DNA from: Clavibacter michiganensis subsp. insidiosus
Lineage (GTDB): Bacteria > Actinomycetota > Actinomycetes > Actinomycetales > Microbacteriaceae
DNA length: 64,000 bases
Assembly: GCF_002240565.1 (NCBI RefSeq)
Contig: NZ_MZMO01000001.1
Location: forward strand, 2,604,001 to 2,668,000
Reading direction: 5' to 3'
Positions 53,311 to 62,126 of the stretch are shown here, piece after piece; position 1 is the first letter of the stretch, and each line of letters opens with the position of its first letter. Made by a program: the position numbers and the translations under genes. The notes under the pieces were generated by a model. The model did no database searches, was not told where the DNA came from, and worked only from the letters and a program-made list of their open reading frames with translations.

Positions 53311-53647
53311 TAGGCGCGGCCGTCCGCCGTGCTGACGGGTCGAGACGACGCGGGGAGGAGGCGTCGCCGCGCCGCGCTGGGGAGGAGCCGCTCTGGAGTC
53401 GAGAGGGGCGGCGCCCATCGGGGGAACGGGCGCCGCCACGTGACGAAGGATCGGGGGAATCCTGGATCCGCCACACGTCGGGCTTGACCCGACGGCATGA
53501 GCATACGCCGCAGGCCTCCCCCCATGGGAGGGTCACGCGTGTTCTGGCCGTTCCCCCACCGGACTCCCGGGCAGCGCGGACCCGCCCCCGTCTCCTGCCG
53601 CCCGCGGGTGCCCGGCCGCCCACCCGCTAACGTGGGTCGCGGAGAGG
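53311..53647. other. 337-bp divergent intergenic region between tadA and acs
   Basis: It contains a perfect inverted repeat CGTCGGG-cttga-CCCGACG (53476-53494) whose spacer forms a TTGAC -35-like element. It also contains CCTCCCccatGGGAGG-like symmetry near 53515-53531 and the acs -10 candidate at 53628. ORFs here lack coding character. I see no RNA gene. Confidence 0.55.
53628..53633 (+). promoter_or_regulatory. Putative -10 box of acs
   Basis: TAACGT 14 bases upstream of the first acs ATG, leaving room for a short leader with GGAGAGG. Confidence 0.4.
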
Positions 53648-55693
53648 ATGACGATGACGATGTCCACGAACCCCCGATCGACCCAGCCCGGAGCCGCGAG
53701 GCCCGCCGACCACGACCCGGACGAGGCGGGGACGAGCATCCCCTCCCCGTCCGCCTCGACGCCCGAGCCGAGCGCCGTCCACCCGCCGTCGGACGCGTTC
53801 CGCGCGACGCGCGTCGCCGACGAGTCGCTCGCCGCGGCCGCCGCCGTCGACCGCCTCGGCTTCTGGGCCGACCGAGCCCGCGAGCTCGTGACCTGGGAGA
53901 CCCCGTTCGAGACGGTCCTCGACTGGTCGGACGCGCCCGTCGCCCGCTGGTTCCCCGACGGCCGGCTCAACGTGGCCTACAACTGCCTCGACCGGCACGT
54001 GCTCGCGGGCCACGGCGACCGCGTCGCGCTGCACTGGGAGGGCGAGCCGGGCGACACCCGCGACCTCACCTACGCCGAGCTCACCGCGGACGTCAATCGC
54101 GCCGCGAACGCCCTGCGGGACCTGGGGGTCGTCGCGGGCGACCGGGTCGCGATCTACCTCCCGATGATCCCGGAGGCCGTCGTCGCGATGCTCGCCGTCG
54201 CGCGCATCGGCGCCGTGCACTCCGTCGTGTTCGGCGGCTTCAGCGCCGAGAGCCTCCGTGCCCGCATCGACGACGCGGCAGCCCGCGTGGTGATCACCGC
54301 CGACGGCGGCTGGCGCAAGGGCAAGGTCTTCCCGCTGAAGCCGGCCGTCGACGCGGCGCTCGTCGGATCGGCCGGATCCGTCGAACACGTCCTCGTCGTG
54401 CGGCGCGGCGAGAACGAGGTGGACTGGGACGACAGCCGCGACCTCTGGTGGCACGAGCGCGTCGCCGCGGCCTCCGCGGAGCACGAGGCGGAGGCGTTCG
54501 AGGCCGAGCACCCCCTGTTCATCCTGTACACGAGCGGCACGACCGGGAAGCCGAAGGGCATCCTGCACACGTCGGGCGGCTACCTCACGCAGGCCGCCTA
54601 CACGCACCGGAACGTCTTCGACCTGCACCCCGAGACCGACGTCTACTGGTGCACCGCGGACGTCGGCTGGATCACCGGCCACAGCTACGTCGTCTACGGC
54701 CCGCTCGCCAACGGCGCCACGCAGGTGATCTACGAGGGCACGCCCGACACCCCGGAGCCCGGCCGCTGGTGGGACATCGTGGAGAAGCACGGCGTGACGA
54801 TCCTCTACGCGGCTCCCACGGCCATCCGCTCCTTCATGAAGACCGGCCGGGAGATCCCGGACGCGCGCGACCTCTCCTCCATCCGGCTGCTCGGCTCGGT
54901 CGGCGAGCCCATCAACCCGGAGGCGTGGCGCTGGTACCGCGACGTCATCGGCCGCGGCGACGTGCCCGTGGTCGACACGTGGTGGCAGACGGAGACCGGC
55001 GGCATCATGATCTCCGCGCTCCCCGGCGTCACCGCGACGAAGCCGGGGTCCGCCCAGACGCCCATCCCCGGCATCTCCGTCGCGGTCGTCGACGACGCCG
55101 GCGAGCCCGTCGCCCGCGGCGAGAGCGGCCTCCTGGTCGTCACGGAGCCCTGGCCCGGCATGCTGCGCGGCATCTGGGGCGATCCGGAGCGCTACCGCGA
55201 GACCTACTGGGACCGCTTCGGCGACCGCTACTTCGCGGGCGACGGCGCGCGGCTCGACGAGGACGGCGACATCTGGCTGCTCGGCCGGGTCGACGACGTG
55301 ATGAACGTCTCCGGCCACCGCCTCTCGACCGCGGAGATCGAGTCCTCGCTCGTCGCGAACCCGTACGTCGCCGAGGCGGCGGTCGTCGGCGCGTCCGACG
55401 AGGCGACCGGCCAGGCTGTCGTGGCCTTCGTGATCCTCCGGACGGCCGAGGCGAGCGCGCTCGGCGACGCGGACCCGAACGAGATCCTGCGCAAGCACGT
55501 CTCCGACCAGATCGGCGCCATCGCCAAGCCGCGGCGCGTGTTCGTGGTGCAGGAGCTGCCGAAGACGCGCTCGGGGAAGATCATGCGGCGGCTGCTGCGC
55601 GACGTGGCGGAGGGCCGGGCGATCGGCGACACCACCACGCTGGCCGACACCCAGGTGATGCAGGTCATCAGCGACCGGATGACCGCGGGCTGA
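53648..55693 (+). CDS. acs: Acetyl-CoA synthetase
   Basis: 681 aa from the first ATG. GGAGAGG lies directly before it, so the second ATG at 53654 (MTMST) has better spacing. The adenylate-forming core has LFILYTSGTTGKPKG, WCTADVGWITGHSY, VVDTWWQTETGGIM, and LLGRVDDVMNVSGHRLSTAEIE. The C-terminal lysine acetylation motif is TRSGKIMRRLLR. It activates acetate to acetyl-CoA via acetyl-AMP. The N-terminal 35 residues are low-complexity and longer than usual. A bidirectional terminator follows. Confidence 0.96.
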   Translation: MTMTMSTNPRSTQPGAARPADHDPDEAGTSIPSPSASTPEPSAVHPPSDAFRATRVADESLAAAAAVDRLGFWADRARELVTWETPFETVLDWSDAPVARWFPDGRLNVAYNCLDRHVLAGHGDRVALHWEGEPGDTRDLTYAELTADVNRAANALRDLGVVAGDRVAIYLPMIPEAVVAMLAVARIGAVHSVVFGGFSAESLRARIDDAAARVVITADGGWRKGKVFPLKPAVDAALVGSAGSVEHVLVVRRGENEVDWDDSRDLWWHERVAAASAEHEAEAFEAEHPLFILYTSGTTGKPKGILHTSGGYLTQAAYTHRNVFDLHPETDVYWCTADVGWITGHSYVVYGPLANGATQVIYEGTPDTPEPGRWWDIVEKHGVTILYAAPTAIRSFMKTGREIPDARDLSSIRLLGSVGEPINPEAWRWYRDVIGRGDVPVVDTWWQTETGGIMISALPGVTATKPGSAQTPIPGISVAVVDDAGEPVARGESGLLVVTEPWPGMLRGIWGDPERYRETYWDRFGDRYFAGDGARLDEDGDIWLLGRVDDVMNVSGHRLSTAEIESSLVANPYVAEAAVVGASDEATGQAVVAFVILRTAEASALGDADPNEILRKHVSDQIGAIAKPRRVFVVQELPKTRSGKIMRRLLRDVAEGRAIGDTTTLADTQVMQVISDRMTAG

Positions 55694-55717
55694 CGGCCGA
55701 GGACAGCCGGACGTGAG

Positions 55718-55748
55718 GAGGGCCGGGTGCGATGCGCACCCGGCCCTC
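55718..55748. terminator. Bidirectional terminator between acs and the RidA gene
   Basis: Perfect 13-bp stem GAGGGCCGGGTGC / GCACCCGGCCCTC with a 5-nt loop, between two convergent genes. Confidence 0.85.
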
Positions 55749-55774
55749 TCGCTGTCCGCCGCGGCGGGCGGCGG

Positions 55775-56239
55775 CTACTCGACGAGCGCCACCACGAGCT
55801 CGACCTCGACGGGCGAGCCGAGGGGCAGCTCCGCGACGCCCACGGCGGAGCGCGCGTGGATCCCCGCGTCTCCGAGGATCTCCCCCAGCACCTCGCTCGC
55901 GCCGTTGATCACGCCCGGCTGCCCGGTGAACCCCTCGGCTGACGCGACGAAGCCCGTGACCTTGATGACGCGCGCGATGCGGTCGACGCCGCCGGCCGCG
56001 TCCGCCGCCGCCGCGAGCCCGTTCAGGGCGCAGGTGCGGGCGTGCGCCTTGGCGTCCTCGGCGGACACCTCGGCGCCGACCTTGCCGGTCGCGGCGAGCG
56101 CGCCGTCGACGAAGGGCAGCTGGCCGCTCGTGTAGACGAGGCCGCCGTGCACGACCGCGGGGACGTACGCGGCGACGGGAGCCGCGACCGCGGGCAGCTC
56201 GATGCCGAGCTCGGCCAGCCGGTCGGAGATCGCGCCCAT
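55775..56239 (-). CDS. RidA family protein (YjgF/YER057c/UK114)
   Basis: 154 aa from ATG 56239 in a TGATG overlap with the DUF4177 gene. Conserved stretches are VHGGLVYTSGQLPFVDGAL, ARTCALNGLAAAADAAGGVDRIARVIKVTGFV and FTGQPGVINGASEVLGEILGD, and the ending HARSAVGVAELPLGSPVEVELVVAL. The family hydrolyses reactive enamines/imines made by PLP enzymes. This longer subgroup may lack the canonical arginine near 105 (here STGQP-like region), so activity is not assured. Confidence 0.88.
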   Translation of the reverse strand: MGAISDRLAELGIELPAVAAPVAAYVPAVVHGGLVYTSGQLPFVDGALAATGKVGAEVSAEDAKAHARTCALNGLAAAADAAGGVDRIARVIKVTGFVASAEGFTGQPGVINGASEVLGEILGDAGIHARSAVGVAELPLGSPVEVELVVALVE

Positions 56240-56421
56240 CAGGCGCCGTGCTCCGCGCCGGCGACCGGGCGCTTCATGTACGCGACGAGCCCGCCCTCGG
56301 GGCCGGTGACGACCTGCACGAGCTCCCAGCCCTGGGACCCCCACGTGTTCAGGATGGCGGCGGTGTTGTGGATCATCAGCGGCGTGGTGAGGTACTCCCA
56401 CTGCGCGGGCGTTGCGGTCAT
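56239..56421 (-). CDS. DUF4177 domain protein
   Basis: 60 aa, ATG start. QWEYLTTPLMIHNTAAILNT followed by WGSQGWELVQVV is the DUF4177 pattern (W-E-Y ... L-N-x-x-G-x-x-GWELV). Small soluble protein, function unknown. It precedes and overlaps the RidA gene in a two-gene unit, a pairing that suggests a shared role. Confidence 0.85.
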   Translation of the reverse strand: MTATPAQWEYLTTPLMIHNTAAILNTWGSQGWELVQVVTGPEGGLVAYMKRPVAGAEHGA

Positions 56422-56513
56422 CTCGGCTCCTTGCCGGTCGGGTCGGGGTGCATGACGGGACGGGCGCGGGCGGCCGGCGCACAGGTCTCACGGGTTCCCA
56501 TACACCCTTCCCG

Positions 56514-56519
56514 TACTCT
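56514..56519 (+). promoter_or_regulatory. Putative -10 box of the PASTA-PBP gene
   Basis: TACTCT, 7 bases upstream of the ATG with no Shine-Dalgarno between, suggesting a leaderless mRNA. Confidence 0.45.
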
Positions 56520-56526
56520 GGAGTCT

Positions 56527-59064
56527 ATGTCTGCATCCAAGAACACGCCCGGCCGCGTCGCCGCCGCGCTCACGGGCGTCCTCGGCATGAGCGCCGTGGC
56601 CGGCGTGCTGGTCGCGGCGATGGTCACCCCCGCCATCGCCGTCACGAGCCTCGCGGCCAACAACACGATCGGCCTCTTCGAGGACCTGCCGGACTACCTG
56701 CAGATCGACAACCTCGCGCAGAAGACCGAGCTCTACGCCACGCAGGGCGGCCAGCCGGTGAAGTTCGCGGAGTTCTACGCGCAGAACCGCCAGGAGGTGA
56801 GCTGGGACGAGGTCTCCGACAACGCGAAGGCCGCGGCCGTCGACACGGAGGACCCCCGCTTCTACGAGCACGGCGGCGTCGACGTGCAGTCCACGTTCCG
56901 CGCGCTCGCCCAGAACGTCGTCGGCGGTGGCGTCGAGTCGGGCGCGAGCACGATCACCATGCAGTACGTGAAGAACGTCCTCGTGCAGAAGGCCGAGACG
57001 CTCGCCGAGACGGATCCGGACGCCGGCAAGAAGGCCTACGCGGAGGCGACGCAGGAGTCGACCGCCCGCAAGCTCAAGGAGATGCGCCTCGCGATCGGGC
57101 TGGAGAAGAAGTTCTCCAAGAACGACATCCTGCTCGGCTACCTCAACATCGCGAACTACGGCGGGAGCGTCTACGGCATCCAGTCGGCCGCGAAGTACTA
57201 CTACGGCGTGGACGCGAAGGACCTCAGCATCGCGCAGGCCGCGAGCCTCGTCGCGACGGTCAACTACCCCACCGCCCTGCGGATCGACGAGCCGGGGAAC
57301 GTCAAGGCCAACCAAGAGCGCCGCGACGTCCTCATCGACAACATGCTCAAGCACCACAGCATCACGCAAGAGCAGCACGACGAGGCGATCGCCAGCCCCG
57401 TCACCCCGGCGATCACGCCCTCGGTGAGCGGCTGCAACGCCGCGCAGCCCGCCAGCGCCGCGTACTTCTGCGACGCGGTCAAGTACACCGTCGAGAACTC
57501 GAAGGAGTTCGGCGCGAACCCGGACGAGGCCCGCCGGAACCTCAACCGCAACGGCTACAAGATCTACACGACGCTGAACCTCGACCTCCAGGCCAAGGCC
57601 ACGGACGACATGCGCAAGCAGATCCCGACCACGATGAACAGCATCAACGTCGGATCCGCGATGACGAGCGTCGAGGCCAAGACCGGCCGCGTGATCGCCA
57701 TGGTGCAGAACACCGACTACGGCAACGGCGACCAGCGCGGCGTCACGAGCGTCAACTACAACACCGACCAGAACTACGGCGGCTCCGGCGGATTCCAGGT
57801 GGGATCCACCTACAAGCTCGTCACCCTGCTGGAATGGCTGAAGGAGGGGCACTCGGTGAACGAGGTCGTCAACTCCTCGAAGGGCACCTGGAGCGGGCGA
57901 GACTTCCAGGACTCCTGCACGGGCGGCAACCTCGGCTCCGATGTGCTCAAGGTCACCAACGACGGCGCCGCGCCGGGTGCCAACCGCACCGTGATGTCGG
58001 GTACGGCGAACTCCACCAACACGGCGTTCATGGCCATGGCCTCCGAGCTCGACATGTGCGGCATCGGCCAGACCGCGAAGGACATCGGCATCCACCAGGC
58101 GGTGCCGGGCAAGCCGCTCTCCAACTACGTTTCCGACATCATCGGCTCGGGCGGCAACAACATCGCGCCTCTCACGATGGCGCAGGCTTACGCGACCGTG
58201 GCCAACAACGGCACCACGTGCGACTCGATCATGATCGACAAGGTGGTCCTTCCGGACGACACCGAGGTCGCTCCCCCGTCGGCGAACTGCCGCGAGACGG
58301 TCAGCCAGGACGTCGCGCACACCGCCGCCTACGCGCTCGCGGGCGTCATGGGCGCGACGGGTGCCGCCGCCAACACCAACGACGGCACGCCGCTCATCGG
58401 CAAGACCGGTACCACCGACAAGGCGAAGGACACCTGGTTCGTCGGCTCCAGCACCGAGGTCACGACGGCCATATGGGTCGGCAGCGCCTCGGGCCAGCAG
58501 ATCCAGCAGCGCAACACCAAGCTCCCCAGCGGGCAGCTCATGTCCACCGCGCGGTTCGCGGTCTGGAAGCCGTTCATGCAGGCGGTCAACGCGGTCTACA
58601 AGGGATCGGCGTTCCCCGGCCCGGCAGCGGACCTGACCCGCACGCCGACGGTCCAGGTGCCGGACGTGACGGGCATGTCTCCGGCCGACGCCCAGTCGGG
58701 CATCGAGGGCGCGGGCCTGTCCTTCGCCCAGGGCGGCGCGCGCGCCTCGTCCGTCCCGGCCGGCCAGGTCGCCGGATCCGACCCGGGCGCCGGCGCCAAC
58801 GCCGCACGCGGATCCACCGTCACGGTCTTCATCAGCAGCGGGCCCGACCAGAGCCAGCAGCAGGGCACCCCGGGCACCGTCCCGGACGTGCGCGGGCAGG
58901 ACATGACGAGCGCCCGCCAGACCCTGCGCGCGGCCGGCTTCGACGTGACCATGGCGCAGGAGCAGGTGCAGGACAACTCGCAGATCGGCAAGGCGACCCG
59001 CACGGATCCCGCGGCCGGCCAACAGAGCGGCGGCCCCGTCACGCTCTACATCGGACGCACCTGA
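56527..59064 (+). CDS. Bifunctional penicillin-binding protein (class A) with PASTA domains
   Basis: 845 aa. One N-terminal membrane helix (about residues 11-40). The GT51 glycosyltransferase domain has catalytic Glu108 in VDTEDPRFYEHGG, SGASTITMQYVKNV and KLKEMRLAIGLEKKFSKNDIL. The transpeptidase domain has SxxK at GSTYK (Ser427), SxN at STN (Ser496) and KTG at GKTGTTD (Lys626). Two C-terminal PASTA domains (about 715-780 and 785-845) begin VQVPDVTGMS and TVPDVRGQD. It polymerises and crosslinks peptidoglycan. A paralogue lies at 62127-64000. Confidence 0.95.
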   Translation: MSASKNTPGRVAAALTGVLGMSAVAGVLVAAMVTPAIAVTSLAANNTIGLFEDLPDYLQIDNLAQKTELYATQGGQPVKFAEFYAQNRQEVSWDEVSDNAKAAAVDTEDPRFYEHGGVDVQSTFRALAQNVVGGGVESGASTITMQYVKNVLVQKAETLAETDPDAGKKAYAEATQESTARKLKEMRLAIGLEKKFSKNDILLGYLNIANYGGSVYGIQSAAKYYYGVDAKDLSIAQAASLVATVNYPTALRIDEPGNVKANQERRDVLIDNMLKHHSITQEQHDEAIASPVTPAITPSVSGCNAAQPASAAYFCDAVKYTVENSKEFGANPDEARRNLNRNGYKIYTTLNLDLQAKATDDMRKQIPTTMNSINVGSAMTSVEAKTGRVIAMVQNTDYGNGDQRGVTSVNYNTDQNYGGSGGFQVGSTYKLVTLLEWLKEGHSVNEVVNSSKGTWSGRDFQDSCTGGNLGSDVLKVTNDGAAPGANRTVMSGTANSTNTAFMAMASELDMCGIGQTAKDIGIHQAVPGKPLSNYVSDIIGSGGNNIAPLTMAQAYATVANNGTTCDSIMIDKVVLPDDTEVAPPSANCRETVSQDVAHTAAYALAGVMGATGAAANTNDGTPLIGKTGTTDKAKDTWFVGSSTEVTTAIWVGSASGQQIQQRNTKLPSGQLMSTARFAVWKPFMQAVNAVYKGSAFPGPAADLTRTPTVQVPDVTGMSPADAQSGIEGAGLSFAQGGARASSVPAGQVAGSDPGAGANAARGSTVTVFISSGPDQSQQQGTPGTVPDVRGQDMTSARQTLRAAGFDVTMAQEQVQDNSQIGKATRTDPAAGQQSGGPVTLYIGRT

Positions 59065-60008
59065 TGGGCGTCGTCGGCACGATCGCGCGCACCGTCGGCG
59101 GCGTCGCGGCCGCCGGCGCGGCGCTGTTCGCGTACGCGTCGTTCTACGAGCGGCGCCGCTTCACCCTCCGCGAGGTGACGGTGCCGGTGCTCCCCGTGGG
59201 CGCCGACCCCATCCGCGTGCTCCACCTCTCGGACATGCACATGGCCCCGTGGCAGCACAAGAAGCAGCGCTGGGTGCGCGAGCTGGCGGAGCTCAAGCCC
59301 GACCTCGTCGTCGACACGGGCGACAACACGGGCCACGAGCAGGGCATCGTCGCCGTCGAGGAGACGCTCGAGGCCTTCCGCGGGATCCCCGGCGTCTTCG
59401 TGCACGGATCGAACGACTACTACGGGCCGATGCTCAAGAACCCGTTCAAGTACTTCACCGCGAACACGCACGCCACCCAGCGGCCCGCCGACCTCGACCT
59501 CCCCCGGCTCGAGCGGCTGTACGACTCGCTCGGCTGGGTCGACCTCAACAACGCCGCGGGCGCGATCGAGGTCAACGGCACCCTGCTCGAGTTCTTCGGG
59601 GTCGACGACCCGCACCGCGACTTCGACCACCTCGAGGCGCTCCCCGGGGCCCTCGACGCGCTGCGCGAGGACGGTGAGGCCTACCAGGGCGCCTCGGACG
59701 CACCGGTCGTGTCCGTCGGCGTCGCGCACGCCCCCTACCGCCGGGTGCTCGACTCGTTCGTCACCAACGGAGCCCGCATGGTCTTCGCCGGGCACACCCA
59801 CGGCGGGCAGGTCTGCGTCCCGGGCTACGGCGCGCTCGTCACCAACTGCGACATCCCCCGCCGCCAGGTGAAGGGCCTCAGCGTCTGGCCGCACGCCGAC
59901 CGCGCCGCGTTCCTGCACGTGAGCGCCGGCCTCGGCACGTCGATCTACGCGCCCGTGCGCTTCGCCTGCTTCCCCGAGGCGACGCTGCTCACGCTCACCG
60001 CGGTCTGA
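59064..60008 (+). CDS. Metallophosphoesterase
   Basis: 314 aa, ATG in a TGATG overlap with the PBP gene. An N-terminal hydrophobic helix (about 5-27) probably anchors it to the membrane. The calcineurin-like motifs are all present: [37 protein letters not shown] and [10 protein letters not shown]. This order (PBP then YkuE-like phosphoesterase) is common in actinobacteria. The substrate is unknown and might be a lipid or cell-wall intermediate. Confidence 0.92.
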   Translation: MGVVGTIARTVGGVAAAGAALFAYASFYERRRFTLREVTVPVLPVGADPIRVLHLSDMHMAPWQHKKQRWVRELAELKPDLVVDTGDNTGHEQGIVAVEETLEAFRGIPGVFVHGSNDYYGPMLKNPFKYFTANTHATQRPADLDLPRLERLYDSLGWVDLNNAAGAIEVNGTLLEFFGVDDPHRDFDHLEALPGALDALREDGEAYQGASDAPVVSVGVAHAPYRRVLDSFVTNGARMVFAGHTHGGQVCVPGYGALVTNCDIPRRQVKGLSVWPHADRAAFLHVSAGLGTSIYAPVRFACFPEATLLTLTAV

Positions 60009-60070
60009 CCGCCTGCGCGTACTCGGGAGCCCGGAACATCGGGTATCGTAGAGCCCGGCCCTCGGGCCAT

Positions 60071-60144
<74 letters not shown>

Positions 60145-60190
60145 CACACCGCCTCCTCTGGGAGGCACAGCACGACAGGCAGCACGATCA

Positions 60191-60216
60191 AGGGCCGCTC
60201 CCCCGGGAGCGGCCCT
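60191..60216 (+). terminator. Hairpin terminator after tRNA-Pro
   Basis: Perfect 12-bp stem AGGGCCGCTCCC / GGGAGCGGCCCT with a minimal loop, then TCGTCGT. Placed 47 bp after the tRNA. It may also act for the convergent reverse gene. Confidence 0.75.
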
Positions 60217-60251
60217 TCGTCGTGCGGACGCCGTGCGATCCGCGGACGGCA

Positions 60252-60704
60252 TCACGCCACGTGCCGCTCGCGAGCGCGCGGGACGACGTGGATGAGGAGC
60301 AGGATCGCGGCGGCCGGGAGAGCGGGCCCCGACATCACGGAGAGGACCAGCGGTCGCGGCTGCCCGGACACCCAGTAGCCGTACGGGCCTGCCGAGAGCG
60401 CGAACTGGGCTGCGGCGACGATGGCGCCCGCGACGACCAGCACGGGGAACGCCCACGCGGACCTCACGACGCCGAGATGGCGGAGGCATGGCACGCAGCA
60501 CGAGAACGCCACGATCACCGCGGTACCCACGGCGACGGCGACGATGACGGCGGCGTCCCTCTCGTCCTCGGCCGGCGACAACGCCTGGGAGATGAAGATG
60601 ATCTCGTAGAGCAGGAGCGCGACGCCGACGCACCACCATGCTCCCGCCGAGGACAGCCCGAGCCCCGTCCGCCTCTTCCGCGGGCCCGTCGAGACGTCGG
60701 TCAT
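60252..60704 (-). CDS. Membrane protein of unknown function
   Basis: 150 aa, ATG 60704 in an ATGA overlap with the acyltransferase. Four hydrophobic segments are visible: WWCVGVALLLYEIIFISQ, AAVIVAVAVGTAVIVAFSCCVP, AWAFPVLVVAGAIVAAAQFAL and LPAAAILLLIHVV. A CC-x-PC cysteine cluster follows helix 2. No family recognised. Coupled to the acyltransferase, so a helper role is possible but unproven. Confidence 0.7.
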   Translation of the reverse strand: MTDVSTGPRKRRTGLGLSSAGAWWCVGVALLLYEIIFISQALSPAEDERDAAVIVAVAVGTAVIVAFSCCVPCLRHLGVVRSAWAFPVLVVAGAIVAAAQFALSAGPYGYWVSGQPRPLVLSVMSGPALPAAAILLLIHVVPRARERHVA

Positions 60705-61981
60705 CGCCGCTCCTCCCGCGGGGCCGACCGTGCGTCCTCGGAGGACACGGCGTCCCCACGGCGTCGGCGCGCCGATCGACGGTCGACGTCCTTCAGCCGC
60801 AGCGCCGGCCGCTCGATCGCGTAGTACGTCGCCGCCGACAGCGCGAGCGTCACCGCGCCGACCACGAGCGTGTTGAGGGCGAATCCCGCGAGCGTGTCCG
60901 GCAGCACGACGCCCGCGCGGCGGAGGAAGCGGATCACGGGCAGGTGCCACAGGTAGACGCTGAACGAGATCGTGCCGAGCCACGCGATCCAGCGCAGCTC
61001 GAGGACGCGCGTCACCGGCCCGAGGGATCCCCCGCGTCGCGGCAGCGCCACGAGGAGCAGCAGGGTCGCGCACGAGGCGGCGACGATGCTCTCCTCGAAC
61101 GCGCCCACGGGAGCCTCGGAGGCGACCACGATGAGCGCCGCGGCGACGATCCCGGCGAGCACGCGCCAGGCCGCGACGCGGTCGCGCAGGCCCCCGTCCG
61201 CGGACAGCGTGAGCAGGACGACGGCCGCCGCCATGCCGTAGGCGAAGAGGTCCGCGTGCACGAGGATGCTGCGGTTCGCGACGGCCTCCCACGTCACGCC
61301 CCACTCGCTCGCGAGGCGGCCACGGTGGCCGAGCGGGGCTTGCGCGACCATCGACCACACCTTGCCGGCCACGCCCATCAGCAGGAGCACGGCGGCGGGG
61401 GCCAGGGCGCGGATCCACGTGGCCCTCCCCCGCAGGATCCGCGCCGCCAGCAGCGCCACGATCGGAAGCACGACGTAGAAGGACACCTCGACGGCGAGGG
61501 TCCAGGCGACCTCGATGCCGCTGCGGAGCGTCCGCGGCGCGTAGCCCTGGAGCAGGAGCACGTTGAGGACGGTGTCGAGCGGACCGAGCGTGCCTACCGA
61601 GATCCCGGCGTCGCGGGTCTCGCGCGGCAGGATCGCGACGCGCAGCACGAGGCTCACGAGCAGCAGGACGACGACGTAGCCGGGGAAGACGCGGAGCGCG
61701 CGGTTGACGGCGTAGCGCGACAGGCGCGGCATGGCGCCGCCGTCGACGAGGCCGCGCGCGAACGGCAGGAACAGCAGGAATCCGCTCAGGACGAAGAACA
61801 GCGTCACGCCGTGGCTGAAGAACGCGACCTCGCCGACGAGCGGGATGTCGGTGGTCGGCCGGGCCAGCTGGCGCTGCACGTGGTACAGCAGCACGGCGAC
61901 GGCGGCGACCCCGCGGAGCCCCTCGATGCCGGGCAGGAGCGTGGGCACGCGCGCCGGTGCGGACGTCGGGGTCCCGGTCAT
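60701..61981 (-). CDS. Acyltransferase 3 family membrane protein (OafA/YrhL-like)
   Basis: 426 aa with about ten hydrophobic segments. The start LLPGIEGLRGVAAVAVLLYHV contains the R-x-x-A-x-x-V-x-x-x-H family motif with the catalytic His. Further features are FFSHGVTLFFVLSGFLLFLP and RYAVNRALRVFPGYVVVLLL, and later ISFSVYLWHLPVIRFLRR. Such enzymes O-acetylate or acylate surface polysaccharides, lipids or antibiotics. The acceptor is unknown. The cell-wall genes on both sides make an envelope target plausible. Confidence 0.9.
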   Translation of the reverse strand: MTGTPTSAPARVPTLLPGIEGLRGVAAVAVLLYHVQRQLARPTTDIPLVGEVAFFSHGVTLFFVLSGFLLFLPFARGLVDGGAMPRLSRYAVNRALRVFPGYVVVLLLVSLVLRVAILPRETRDAGISVGTLGPLDTVLNVLLLQGYAPRTLRSGIEVAWTLAVEVSFYVVLPIVALLAARILRGRATWIRALAPAAVLLLMGVAGKVWSMVAQAPLGHRGRLASEWGVTWEAVANRSILVHADLFAYGMAAAVVLLTLSADGGLRDRVAAWRVLAGIVAAALIVVASEAPVGAFEESIVAASCATLLLLVALPRRGGSLGPVTRVLELRWIAWLGTISFSVYLWHLPVIRFLRRAGVVLPDTLAGFALNTLVVGAVTLALSAATYYAIERPALRLKDVDRRSARRRRGDAVSSEDARSAPREERR

Positions 61982-62070
61982 GATGGCCTTCCCGGGTCGG
62001 TGGAGCGGCGGTCGTCCAGTCTACGAGGCGCCCGATCCGAGGGCTCCGAGGCCGGGTCGGGCACAGCACG

Positions 62071-62098
62071 ACGGCCGCCGCTCGGAGGCGACGGCCGT
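62071..62098 (-). terminator. Hairpin terminator downstream of the second PBP
   Basis: ACGGCCG (62071-62077) pairs with CGGCCGT (62092-62098), between the PBP stop at 62127 and the acyltransferase start. Confidence 0.6.
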
Positions 62099-62126
62099 CG
62101 GCGCGCGCTCCCCATCGAGCGCGGGC

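Noticed and set aside
53133..53630. Forward open frame over the tadA start and the acs upstream region
   Set aside because: Arg/Pro/Gly-rich with no conserved motif; it spans divergent promoter sequence.
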